A DNA stretch of 64,000 bases. Origin: Enoplolaimus lenunculus (lineage: Eukaryota > Nematoda > Enoplea > Enoplida > Thoracostomopsidae). The notes beneath the pieces were generated by a model. The model searched no databases, had not been told where the DNA came from, and saw only the letters and a program-made list of their open reading frames with translations. Below are positions 1 to 9,894 of this stretch, piece by piece. Each line of letters opens with the position of its first letter. Position 1 is the stretch's first letter. The DNA lies in NCBI GenBank assembly GCA_030248215.1, contig JASANG010003930.1:186001-250000 (forward strand), in the 5' to 3' direction. Both the position numbers and the translations under genes were made by a program.

Positions 1-205
1 TGGTGATTTCGATAGCAATTTGGACCTGAAAATTTTTCTACGTTTATACTAAATATTAATTGTTTTTATATTTGATTTTAGGCGCGACCACGTGTCCTGT
101 CTTGCATCTACTTGGAAAAATGCGCGCCATAATTTGAGTCTACGTTGCGGAAATGAATAGTGCCTAATAAGAAAACAGCCGGTTTAACTAATGGGGCTTG
201 CATGC

Positions 206-232
206 TAAGTATAGGCCTAATCCTAAGCCCTT
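206..232. repeat. Degenerate telomere-like tract
   Basis: A short run resembling CCTAAGC/TAGGCC, the nematode telomere hexamer in imperfect form (aggcctaatcctaagccc). It is brief and could be chance, but it matches longer tracts elsewhere in the window. Confidence 0.35.
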
Positions 233-265
233 AAAAACTAAACCCCATCATTAGCCACTAGATTG

Positions 266-1836
266 CAGAGTGGGACATTACCCGCGGGAACACGCGAGTC
301 GGGCAACGAATTTCAGCCTCGGGTATACCGGCGAGTAAAGATTTGTACCTCGCTGGTAAAAAATTCACAGTTCTTCACCTGCGCCAATCTTTTTAGTGTT
401 AAGTGCAAAACATACGCTATTGTCTATTTTAATATTTCTGACCAGGTGCTGTCCGGTGATTTATTTAGTTTGGTTTGAAATTTAGTTATTGTCACCGTCC
501 TACGGCTGCGCTCCGTTTTCGCTAGCGGTAATCTTCAAACAATTTTGTGTTGAAGATGTGACAGAACGACTTTAAATTGAAAAAGTAGTGATAATAAATT
601 CTTACTGGATTAACCCGAATAAGAGGGGGGACTGATATATATTTGGCCTCTCCAGAGGGTACCCCCCTTGTTATTCGGTTACGGACTGTTGTATATTTTT
701 AACCCACGCTCCGCCACCCTTCATTACTGATATATCCGGTACTGCAACTATCCGTTGAATTATATGTTTGTTTGTGTTGTGTCAATAGCTTGAGCGATTA
801 TGCAAGATTATACGTTGTAATGTACTTTCAAAACTTAAGTACGCTTTCAAGTTTCGAAGTCAAATTATTTGGACCTGGAGTCATTTATGCGCTATAATTA
901 GGGTTAATTGACATTTATGGACTCTAATTAAGGTATAAGGACTTTATCCGCTACGGACTCTTATTAGGGATACGGACTTCTATTGATCGGGACTCAAAAT
1001 GGGGACCCCCTCTTATTACCCCCTATTATTCGGCTCAATACAGTGAGTAACTAGAATTTTTTGTTCATTCAACTATTTTAGACAAATGGTGTTTTATAGC
1101 GTCCAAATATAAAAAAAACTTTGAAAATTCGTAACTCATATAGTAAAACCTAGAGCTTGCTTGTGTTTAAATCAGAAATTTTTAATCAAAAGCTGTGGTT
1201 TGCGAGATAAATCGAATACAGAACACTTGATGTATGCACTAAATAGGGCATTCTTGCAGCCGGCCAATGACTCTGCTTCATTAGCTTTGCCCAATGACAC
1301 CTTGCTACCTGCTGCCTTGAGAGTGTATACGACCGCTGTTTTGTCGTTTGTTTGAGCAATTCATGCAGCTTCGCTGTCTATTGATATTCTATCATACTAT
1401 AAACTGCACGAAATTCGAAAAAAGCGTTAAAACAACGGTTTGACAACACGGTAGATTATTGTTTAAGCAGCTAATTTAACGTGATTTCGGCTGAATAAAT
1501 TTTGTTTCACCTCCGGCTCCGGCTGTTATATTTTCCACCTGTGATTGTATGCTGCGTACTTTTACGAGTTAAGTAGCGCTGACCGTATATATGGCTTTCA
1601 GTCAAATGACTTGTTTCTAAAGTTTTATGTGTAAAATTTATTGAAGGCATATCGCAAAACGTCAGTAAAGCGCAAAGAACCTGCGATCTTTAAAATACTG
1701 CTTTAGTGACAGACGCGGGTAAAAGGTGGGTCGCGGGTATATCTTCTTTGAGCGGGTATACCCGCGGGTAAAAAATGTTTATTTTCGTGAGTACAGCGTG
1801 GTTCGGGTAAAAAATCCTTACCCACTTCCAACTCTG
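266..1836. mobile_element. Possible hAT-like non-autonomous element
   Basis: The left end reads CAGAGTGGGACATTACCCG. The right end, read on the minus strand, begins CAGAGTTGGAAGTGGGTA, so the termini are imperfect inverted repeats. GGGTA/TACCC motifs cluster just inside the right end (about 1715-1815), as transposase-binding subterminal repeats often do. The 8 bp flanks (ctagattg and ctaggcag) agree at five of eight positions, which is only weak support for a target duplication. No transposase reading frame is visible. A TA-flanked MITE (605-1043) lies inside it. The pairing of the two ends is inferred; they could belong to separate fragments. Confidence 0.4.
605..1043 (+). mobile_element. 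TA-flanked MITE, family 1, copy 1
   Basis: This is one of seven copies in the window of a roughly 440 bp element. Its ends match the consensus CTGTAGTGACCCGAATAAGA and the reverse complement. Just inside the left end is a conserved small hairpin, CCTCTCCAGAGG. The right half holds spaced repeats of a GGACTCTNATTAGGG-like motif. TA precedes the left end, and the base pair after the right end has decayed. A TA target site and a CTGTAGTG-like terminus fit the Tc1/mariner superfamily. There is no coding capacity. Confidence 0.75.
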
Positions 1837-2005
1837 CTAGGCAGAGTTTAAACTTCTACAGTTCTAGGGCCGCATTAAGGTGGTAGAAGGCCCGGGGCCG
1901 AGATGACAAGCATGCCGATTCTTATCCATGAATGTTTATATACAAGTTCGCACACTAATACATATTAATCAACTAAGCCAAGGCTTGTCTTACCAAGTCT
2001 GCCCA

Positions 2006-2109
2006 TGTGGAAATATGAAATGGTTGATTCAACTGAAAAGGGTTCGACAAATAGAAAGTTAAAAAAACGAGGTTTAACAGAAACAATATTCGGTAGAGAG
2101 TGAAGTTTA
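2006..2109 (+). repeat. 5' LTR of the 2.0-5.8 kb fossil
   Basis: About 104 bp, beginning TGTGGAAATATGAAATGG, matched in the same orientation at 5703-5808. This is unusually short for an LTR. A possible primer-binding site (TTGGCTACGGACC) follows about 8 bp downstream. Confidence 0.8.
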
Positions 2110-2210
2110 GTTGTACTTTGGCTACGGACCAGCTTATACTTCATTTTTACAATATTGCACTGCTTAGTGTAGTACTAACACAGCTTTCATGCTATTGCGG
2201 CATTTAAAGC

Positions 2211-2909
2211 ATGTCTATTCGGTTTACTGATGTAATTCAAGCGTTTTCTGGAGATGGTTCAATCGACGTCAACGAGTGGCTGAAAAAAGCGGAGTTGGTA
2301 GCCAACTTGCAAAATATTGATACTTTGGCAAGTTTTATTCCTTTATTTCCGAGAGGACCTGCGTTTTCTGTTTATGACCAGCTAACTGAAAGGCAAAAAT
2401 CGGACTACGCAGCTGTTCGAACTGCACTTCTTAGCGCGTTCTCGGTAACCCCACATCAAGCGTACGAACAGTTTAAAATGCGAAGTTTCAATTACGCAGA
2501 AACAGTAGATGCTTATTTAGCCGACTTACGGCGACTACTGTCAATAATGGGTAGCGAAAACGAAAAGGTACTTGCGTGTCAGTTTGTTTCTGGGTTACCT
2601 ACTGACGTTGCAGCCCAAGTGAAAGCGCTCAAGGGAATTACTGCTGGGGTGAACTGTTTAATTGAGTGCGCCAAGTCAATCATTGCAGATAGGCCGGCCG
2701 AACCGGTGGTAAATGTTGCAAAAGTTTCTCGCAATCGTGGCGAAATGATTTGCTACGGTTGTAATCGAAAGGGACACTTGCAGCGTAACTGCCGAGTAAC
2801 GTGTTTCAAGTGCCAAAAACAGGGTCACATTGCAACGAACTGTAAGGCGGGAAACGAACCAGGGGAGGCGTCACTTGCTGCGCTACTGGACGTCTCCCAG
2901 GAATGCTAG
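2211..2909 (+). other. gag region of the 2.0-5.8 kb fossil
   Basis: An open gag-like frame. Two CCHC knuckles near its end (CYGCNRKGHLQRNC and CFKCQKQGHIATNC) mark it as a nucleocapsid-bearing gag. The N-terminal part (FSGDGSIDVNEWLKKAE) resembles the start of the retrotransposon gag domain. It is treated as part of a fossil element, not as a host gene. Confidence 0.8.
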
Positions 2910-5702
2910 AACGAAATTTACCATATTTGAATATAACAATAGAGGGGAAATGTACAAACGGTTTAGTAGATACTGGTTGTTCAAAAACTGTAATAACTAT
3001 GAATTTTCTACGAAGTTTAAATATTCAAAAAACAGTTATTAACAGAAGTAGTTCAAATAATTTAATAATGATGGATGGTTCTAAAATAACTCCAATGGGG
3101 GTTATTACGCTAAATATTACGTCTCCTTCAGCAGTGTCCGTGGAAGCCTTGGTAGTTTCTGGGCAGTTTTTTCAAACAATTTCGGCGTAATATTAGGTAT
3201 GGACTTTATTCGAAAGATAGGTGGAGTGTTTGTTGACAGTGATTTTGGTGTGCACTGCTGCAACTTGGCTAAGTGCGATGAAAATGACACGCAAACGAGT
3301 GTTTTAAAGATTGAAGATTCAGATTTTGCGGCGATATTTAATGGTAAATTTTGGTCGGTAACTTGGAAATGGAATTCTATTCCTCCGCCTGCGCTAAATA
3401 AACCAGCTAATTACGGTGTCGCTTCAGAACTACGAGCCAATTTCGATAGCGAAGTTCAAAAATGGATTACCGATGGTTGGCTAGTGAGGTACGACAGAAG
3501 TATTCACGGTGATATTCAAAGATTTATTCCGTTGATAGCGAAAAACGAACCTGTGAAACAACGTGTTCGACCAGTTATGGACTACCGCGGCTTAAATAAA
3601 TGCATAAACAGCAATCCTGGATCCAACAGCGCTGTTTGTCAAGAAAAATTACGACTGTGGCGCAAAATGGGAAATAATTCCGCGATTGTTGATTTAAACA
3701 AAGCGTATTTGCAAATTCACGTTAATCAATAGCTTCAGAAATATCAAGCTGTAAAATACAAGGGGGAAACGTACGTTATGACTAGAGTGGGATTCGGACT
3801 GAGCATTGCGCCGAAAGTTATGAGTGCAATTATTCAGAAAGTTTTAAGTTTAGATAAAAACATTGCAGCTGAAACGGACTCATATATTGACGATATCGTG
3901 TGTAAGTGTGAAAACGTGAAGCCTTACGAACTACGACAACACCTTAACAATTACGGATTGGAAAGCAAAGAAGCAAACGTATTGACTGATGCTAGGATTT
4001 TGGGTTTGAGAGTCAAATGGAGCGGTAAGAGCAAACAATATTTGTGGCGCAGAGATATTCCAATTGATCTTAATATCAAAACAATGACACGTCGAGAAAT
4101 GTATGCATTATGTGGCAAACCAATTGGACACTTCCCCGTTGCAGGATGGCTACGACCAGCGTGCGCTTTGCTAAAACGGAAAAGTTCGCATTTAGGTTGG
4201 GATGAGATTGTTGATGCTGAACTAATGAACTTGCTTACGGAGATGACGAAAAAATTGGGGAACATGATCCAATTGGCGGATCTTGGAGTGTTTCGACAAC
4301 AAACTGTGGTCGCATATGGTGTGATGCTAGTTCCATTGCAATTGGAGCGTGCATAGAAATTGATGGAAACATAGTTGAAGACGGTTCTTGGCTACGACCT
4401 GAACAAGATGGCGGACATATTAATACGGCAGAATTGGAGGCGGTTATGAAAGGCATTAACATGACGATAAAATGGAATTTGAATGTTCTGACTATTATAA
4501 CTGATTCAGCGACAGTCCTTGGTTGGCTTACTTCAACGCTTGATGACAAGAAACGTATACATACATCGGGCTTAACAGAAATGATAACACGGCGTAGGCT
4601 GCAAATTATCAAGGAACTGTGCACTCTTTATAGTTTAAAAATTGACGTTAAGCAAGTCAGATCGGCTGAAAACATCGCTGACAAATTGACGCGAGTGCCG
4701 AAGCATTGGTTGACGAAAACAAATTTGTGCCTCGTATCGACTGGACCTGAATACGAAGCTGTGCGCAGAACACACCAGCAACACCATCTTGGTTTCAATA
4801 GAACGCTTTATTGCGCTAAACAGCAGATGGAACAAGTTAATTTTGCTACGGTTAAACAAGTGTTGAACAACTGTGTTGAATGTAGCAGAATTGATCCAGC
4901 ACCGGTACGATACGCGAAAGGAACCTTGGTTTCTGCAAAGGCCTGGCAACGCTTAGCCATGGATATTGCATATTACAATAAATTGTGTTATTTGACACTT
5001 ATTGACTGTTGTACACGGTTTTGTATTTGGCGGAAATTATCTAGGAATACCGCTGAAGAAATAGTAAAGCATCTTAGAAGCATTTTTTGTGAACGCGGTT
5101 CGCCCTTGGAATTGCTGTCTGACAACGAGCCAGTGTTTAAAAGTAGGCAGGTTTGCAATTTGCTGGATGTTTATAATGTCAAGCGGCTGTTTTCATGCGC
5201 ATACAGACACCAAGATAATGACTTAATAGAGCGAAATCATCGTACGATAAATTTGGTACAATAACAGTCCTAATTTTGAAAATGTAGTACCGTCTTATCT
5301 CCTGTATCGTTACCAGCCAAGTCTGGTTCAAGCGGTACCGGTAACGAATGATTCAACGAAAAAGTCTATGTTCACTGTTGGTGAAAGGGTATACGTAAAG
5401 CCGCCTAACGCGCGATGTACTAGTCAATGAGAGGAAAAAGTAGTAACAGCCATTCCGTCACCATATTCCGTTGAACTTGATCATGTATCACGGCATGTTT
5501 CACATGTGCGAAAAATTCCGGACAATCACCAGAGTTCTACTTTGAATGTAGACGTTCGAAATGAGTTCGTTGACATTTTGGGGCCAAAAAACCTAGCAGA
5601 GCACCCAGGAATTAATTCAGATGATAATAATTATAGAACAAGATTTGGTCGCATCGTCTACCCTACAAGGCGGTATGGTAAAGAGTTAAACTCTCGGGGA
5701 GA

Positions 5703-5808
5703 TGTGGAAATATGAAATGGTTGATTCAACTGAAAAAGGGTTCGACAAATAGAAAGTTAAAAAACGAGGTTTAACAGAAACAATATTCGGTAGAGAGAGT
5801 GAAGTTTA
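5703..5808 (+). repeat. 3' LTR of the 2.0-5.8 kb fossil
   Basis: About 106 bp, nearly identical to 2006-2109 apart from small length changes. A purine-rich tract lies directly upstream, as expected for the plus-strand primer of an LTR element. Confidence 0.8.
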
Positions 5809-6510
5809 AAACAGCAGTGATCTGTACGTTTGCAACAGCCCGCCAAACGCTAATTGTGGGACATGAGATATGACATCGAAGTCGTACAAACGTTTAACTT
5901 TGAACTTTTGTGCTCAAACACAAGGCGTCTGGAAGTGGTAGTGACCACTAACAGCAGTCACGGAGCAGTTGTGGATCCGTGATTTCTCGGTGAGGAAACC
6001 GCGGCTGGTCGTACCCACGCCATGTGCTCAACTGTACAAACACACCATCTCGAAAAAGTTACTTTCAGCAAGACTTGTAAAATGTTAGGCTCAACGCGTG
6101 AACTCAAACAATTTTGCACCACCAATGAAAATCCGCACCCCTCTTATCACTACTCTATTGGTAATAAATGAAGAAAACATCGCGCACAAAGCGAGCAAGA
6201 AAGCGAACAATTGCTTGTATCAATTGTCATGAAAACAAAAATTCCGGATCTTGTTTTTCACGCAGAAAGCTCACCTTTGATGGTTTGCAGTTGGGGAAAG
6301 GCTCTTTCTGGAACGAGGACTGTGGACCGGGCCTCCTGGCCACACCCTCCCCTTATAACCAGACCTTGAAGTTTAAGTTTTAAAAAAATTGTGATTTCCA
6401 ATTCACCTTTTGGTATATATTGCATTTTTTCAAATGTTAATCAGCGTATGTTCTGAGCGCGCACTCTAATATTGCGTATAATGCATAACTGGCAACCACT
6501 ATTAGTTTTG
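5809..6510. other. Unassigned intergenic DNA
   Basis: I see no supported gene, repeat or RNA here. The short open frame near 6.17-6.38 kb has no recognisable motif. Confidence 0.5.
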
Positions 6511-6790
6511 CTAAAGTTCTTCTGTCAAAAAAGCTAAAAAACTTCTACCTGATTGCAACGAGGTATCTTGTGTTTGTTTATCTGACAATGGTGTTAGCAT
6601 CGGAGCAATGGTTGTACTTTGCTCAAGAGGTGTTTGCATTCCTACGAATGATTCTTCAAAATGCGTAATGAGGCCATCTCGAAAACATCGTGCCATGCGG
6701 TTATCGGACGTCTCATTCTCACCAACCTTCAATGTCTTTCCAGTACGTGACCAAATACATCCTAAACAAAACGTGGCTCTTGATAATCTA
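6511..6790 (-). CDS. Possible coding fragment, unrecognised
   Basis: A minus-strand frame of about 90 residues (CIWSRTGKTLKVGENE near its start, LTEEL at its end) with fairly mixed, protein-like composition. A possible splice acceptor (tttgtttag) lies before GCIW. No family is recognised and no second exon could be found, so it may be a terminal exon, a transposon remnant or chance. It abuts a telomere-like tract on its upstream side. Confidence 0.2.
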
Positions 6791-6825
6791 AAATTTATCG
6801 CCCGACCACTTGTGTTACATCTGTG

Positions 6826-7045
6826 CTCCAAGCCTATTCCTAAGCCTAAACATAATCTTAAACCTAATCCTAAGCGTAATCCTAGGCTGGAGCTTATAGG
6901 TCTGGGTCTGAATAACGAATTGTCGAGCCGACCAGATTTTGAGCATCGATTTATAGTGGAAACGGCCGTTGCACACTTCCTTTCACCCCTTACGCTAAGT
7001 ATCAGGCTAAGGAAATGTCTTGTATATGCCTAAACCTAAAAGCTA
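6826..7045 (-). repeat. Degenerate TTAGGC telomere-like tract
   Basis: Two clusters of CCTAAGC-like hexamers (6826-6893 and about 6990-7045), which read as degenerate TTAGGC on the minus strand. TTAGGC is the canonical telomere repeat of nematodes. The copies are imperfect, so this is an old interstitial tract or part of a dispersed repeat. Confidence 0.6.
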
Positions 7046-7251
7046 AGTTTTCGTCTTACCTTTTTCGAAAACTTAATAAAACCGGAACGTAGCCTTAGTC
7101 TCAAAAGTAAAAGTATGTGTAAAGCGCAAAATAGTGTATAAACACGAAAATAAAATTAGAAAATTTTATTTTTTACGGGAAAATAAACTTACTATTAAAG
7201 TGCAATTTTAATGTTTACATTGCAATTTAGAGTTGACATCTGCTAAGCCCT

Positions 7252-7926
7252 TTAAGCCCTATTCAGACGTGCAAGTTTTTGCAGCAAAAACTGGCAGCTG
7301 CAACTTGCACGAGTTTTGCAAGGAAGCATCAGTTTCGTTCTGAATCTTGACATGAATTTATACGAATGATGGCGATTTACGTAATTCGACTTGCTTCATG
7401 CCTATGAATTAATTCTTGGCGCATATTTCTCATGAATATATTGCAACTGCAAGTTCTTCGAGTGAATTTTTGAAAAAACTTGCAGCTACAAGTATCAGCA
7501 GTAAGAAACAAACACGAATAAAGAAAGCTCTATTCGAAAATTTTTCATCAGAAAACGTTTTCAATGATGCAATTTCTATTTTTAACGCTTAAACATAAAA
7601 ACAATCCCCGTCCTAATCGCCATGGACTGCAAGAAATCAAACACGTTTGATACTTGAATTGGTTCAAGCTTCTTGAATAAATTCAAATAGTACGAATTAA
7701 TGAAACGCTCAACAACATGCCTTACGGTTGGCCAATCAAAATACAGGCGCAAGAAATGCAAAAGACTTGCAACTGCGTTCACACGTGCGAAATAATTTTA
7801 ATATCGCGAATTCCTTTGAATAATTCGCAGCTGCAAGAACTACAAAACTGTTATGTATCCAAACTTGCACATGCAAGTTGCATGTGCAAGTTTTTCCTGC
7901 AATAACTTGCACGTGTGAATAGGACA
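7252..7926. mobile_element. MITE with long ACTTGCA-rich inverted ends
   Basis: The left end (CCTATTCAGACGTGCAAGTT, from about 7258) is matched in inverted orientation by the right end (AACTTGCACGTGTGAATAGG, to about 7925). The similarity continues inward through GCAAGTT/AACTTGC motifs and a GCAGCAAAAACT-like stretch. The ACTTGCA motif recurs several times at both ends. A near-terminal 33 bp palindrome (7861-7893) has 16 bp arms around one base. No transposase and no convincing target duplication were seen. Confidence 0.65.
7861..7893. repeat. 33 bp palindrome
   Basis: Arms of 16 bp (AAACTTGCACATGCAA and its reverse complement) around a single central G. It lies in the right inverted end of the surrounding MITE and could form a hairpin or cruciform. 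Confidence 0.9.
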
Positions 7927-8241
7927 TAAAACAGGATCAAAATCGAAATTTCGTATCAAGGCTTTACTTCGAGATATGTGTCACTTAAAGGTGCAAAAGA
8001 AGCAATAAGATTTGACAGTAACCTATTATTTCTACGATCCAACTCGAATCATTATTGATTATGCAAACGTACTGAAAACCACCATTCTTCCAGGTTTCTT
8101 GATGTCTAAAATAAAAATTTAACAAAACACGAGAACGCAATGCTTTATGGTCAACAAAGCAGAAAACACGCAAAGTTCTTGGAAACGAAACACCTATGTG
8201 TTGAGATGCATTCTTGCTTTCTTGAAAATTCTACTGGTTAA

Positions 8242-8605
8242 GGGTTGCGCTATACTTGTCGTACGACGCCGTCCGTCACTAGTACGGCGCGCGCCGTCTG
8301 TCACCCGCACCGAGCCGTCCGTCACCCGTACGGCGCCATCCATTACAGTTCGGCACCGTGTGTCACCGTCCGTCACCATACGGTATGAGAAGTGGATAAA
8401 TCGCGTATAATACCATATTGTGGCACACGCAGACGGGCGTCATAAGGTTGACGAACGGCGACGTACCGTTGACGGAGGGTGATGGACGGCGCCGTACGGG
8501 TGACCGACGGTGCCGTACTGGTGACGGACGGCGCCATACGCATGTCGGACGGCGCCATACGGATGACGGACCGCGCTGGACGCCATCATTAGTATAGCGC
8601 TACCC
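8242..8605. mobile_element. PIF/Harbinger-like MITE, CpG-rich
   Basis: The terminal inverted repeats GGGTTGCGCTATACT and AGTATAGCGCTACCC are flanked on both sides by TAA (8239-8241 and 8606-8608), the 3 bp TWA duplication typical of PIF/Harbinger elements. The left half carries tandem copies of a CCGTCCGTCACCCGTACGGC-like unit. The right half carries the same unit inverted (GACGGCGCCGTACGGGTGAC). The GC and CpG content is far above the surrounding DNA. The apparent open frames on both strands are products of the tandem unit. Confidence 0.75.
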
Positions 8606-8947
8606 TAAAGAGACAAATTTACTCAGTGGAAATAGGGTGCTAGCAAGCAGGAATATTATTTTATGTGCTCTAAAACTTTATAGAGTTTTACTGCTTAAAA
8701 TACATTCGTTCATTGCAGTAGTGTTAAAAATTTTTAATTTTTATATATGTGCAACGCGAACCTTATACGAATAATGCATCATCCACTTTTAGTTGCGCCA
8801 CGCATATGGAAACATTGAGTTTTTCAAAACTTCATTCTTAAAACGAAATTGAAATAACCTGATTTTATAAATTTTCTACTCGATTTTATAAACTAGAGGG
8901 GAAGGAGTAAATGGACACAAATTTGAAATTCAATTTTCCATAAATTG

Positions 8948-9894
8948 ACGTTTTTAAGCGAAGCGAAACTCCGAGTGAAGCTCGGAGTTTTGCGAAGCGT
9001 TTTATGTTTTGTACTTGGGGGTCGAAAGGTGGATGTCCGTCCGTCCGTCTGTCCGTCTGTCCGTCCGAAAAGAATCTTAGGAACGGCTGAACCGATTTTG
9101 ATAAACTTTTTTGTTTGAAAGCCAATTATCCTGGGGTGTTAACCTCGCATTAGGGTTTTAAAATTTTAAGCCGTTTATTAGCTACAGACTAATTTGCATA
9201 AATAATTAAGCCTAAATTAGGACTTTCCACAATATTTCACTAATTATTACAGTTAGAAGCAATCAAATTTTAGCATTAAAGGGTGTATGGGTGCGAGAAA
9301 TCTGCGTACACTGTTTACAAACCTCCAAAACCGATAATTGAGCAGTTAGCTAATAGATAATTTGCATATTAGCATAGTTTATAAGCCTAAATTAGGACTT
9401 TTTACAATATTTCACTAATTATTAATGTTAAAAGCAATATAATTTCAGCACTAAACGATTTTTGGTGTGAGGAATTTGAATAAATAGTTTACAAACATCC
9501 AAAACCGATAATTGAATAGTTAGCTAATAGCTAATTTGCATATTAGCTTAATTGACAAGACAAAACTAGGACTTTTTAAATTATTTCAACAATTATTAGG
9601 GCTTACTGTAGGTTTTTGGGTGCAAAGAATCTGAATAAATTGTTTACAAACCTACAAAACCGATAATTGAATAGTTAGCTAATAACTAATTTGCATATTA
9701 GCTTAATTGACAAAACAAAATTAGGACTTTTTAAATTATTCCAAGAATTATTAGAGTGGCTGAAGGGTTTTTGGATGCGATTTGAATAAATAGTTTACAA
9801 ACATCCAAAACCGATAATTGAATAGTTAGCTAATAGCTAATTTGCATATTAGCTTAATTGCTTACGTGCGTTCGAGCTTCGCTCAATAAATGTA
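8948..9894. mobile_element. Pearl-like (Helentron-associated) repeat element
   Basis: In order it contains: a short palindrome (CTCCGAGTGAAGCTCGGAG); a (CCGT)n-type microsatellite at about 9037-9066; a stretch ending GAACCGATTTTGATAAAC; about four tandem units of 150-175 bp; and a terminal small hairpin (GAGCTTCGCTC) near 9885. This layout matches the pearl/CvE elements of molluscs, classed with DINE-1 as Helentron-associated interspersed elements, which combine an (ACGG)n run with core repeats of about 160 bp. The exact ends are inferred. Confidence 0.6.
9160..9870 (+). repeat. Tandem repeat, unit 150-175 bp
   Basis: The anchor CCGATAATTGA recurs at 9331, 9505, 9660 and 9811, giving spacings of 174, 155 and 151 bp, with a partial more diverged unit before the first. 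Each unit contains TAGCTAATAGCTAATTTGCA-like sequence followed by TATTAGC. Later units are more alike than the first. Confidence 0.9.

Larger units (their letters stand above)
2006..5808 (+). mobile_element. LTR retroelement fossil, Ty3/Gypsy-like
   Basis: A gag-pol element with direct repeats of about 105 bp at its ends. A gag region (about 2.2-2.9 kb) has two CCHC zinc knuckles. Next come an aspartic protease (LVDTGCSKT, about 2.95 kb), a reverse transcriptase (RPVMDYRGLNKCI and YIDDIV, about 3.5-4.0 kb), an RNase H (about 4.3-4.7 kb) and an integrase (about 4.8-5.5 kb). The order PR-RT-RNase H-integrase fits Ty3/Gypsy; BEL/Pao is the alternative. A purine-rich tract (CGGGGAGA) sits directly before the 3' repeat. 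The element is broken, with roughly four to six interruptions. The two end repeats differ only by a few small length changes, so the insertion looks relatively recent. No clear target duplication was seen. Confidence 0.85.

Noticed and set aside
8147-8558. Open frames on both strands with repeated SVTRTAPS peptides
   Set aside because: They translate the tandem unit of the Harbinger-like MITE; frames open on both strands show that this is compositional.
9160-9870. CRISPR-like array
   Set aside because: Units of 150-175 bp without repeat-spacer structure, in a eukaryotic sequence.
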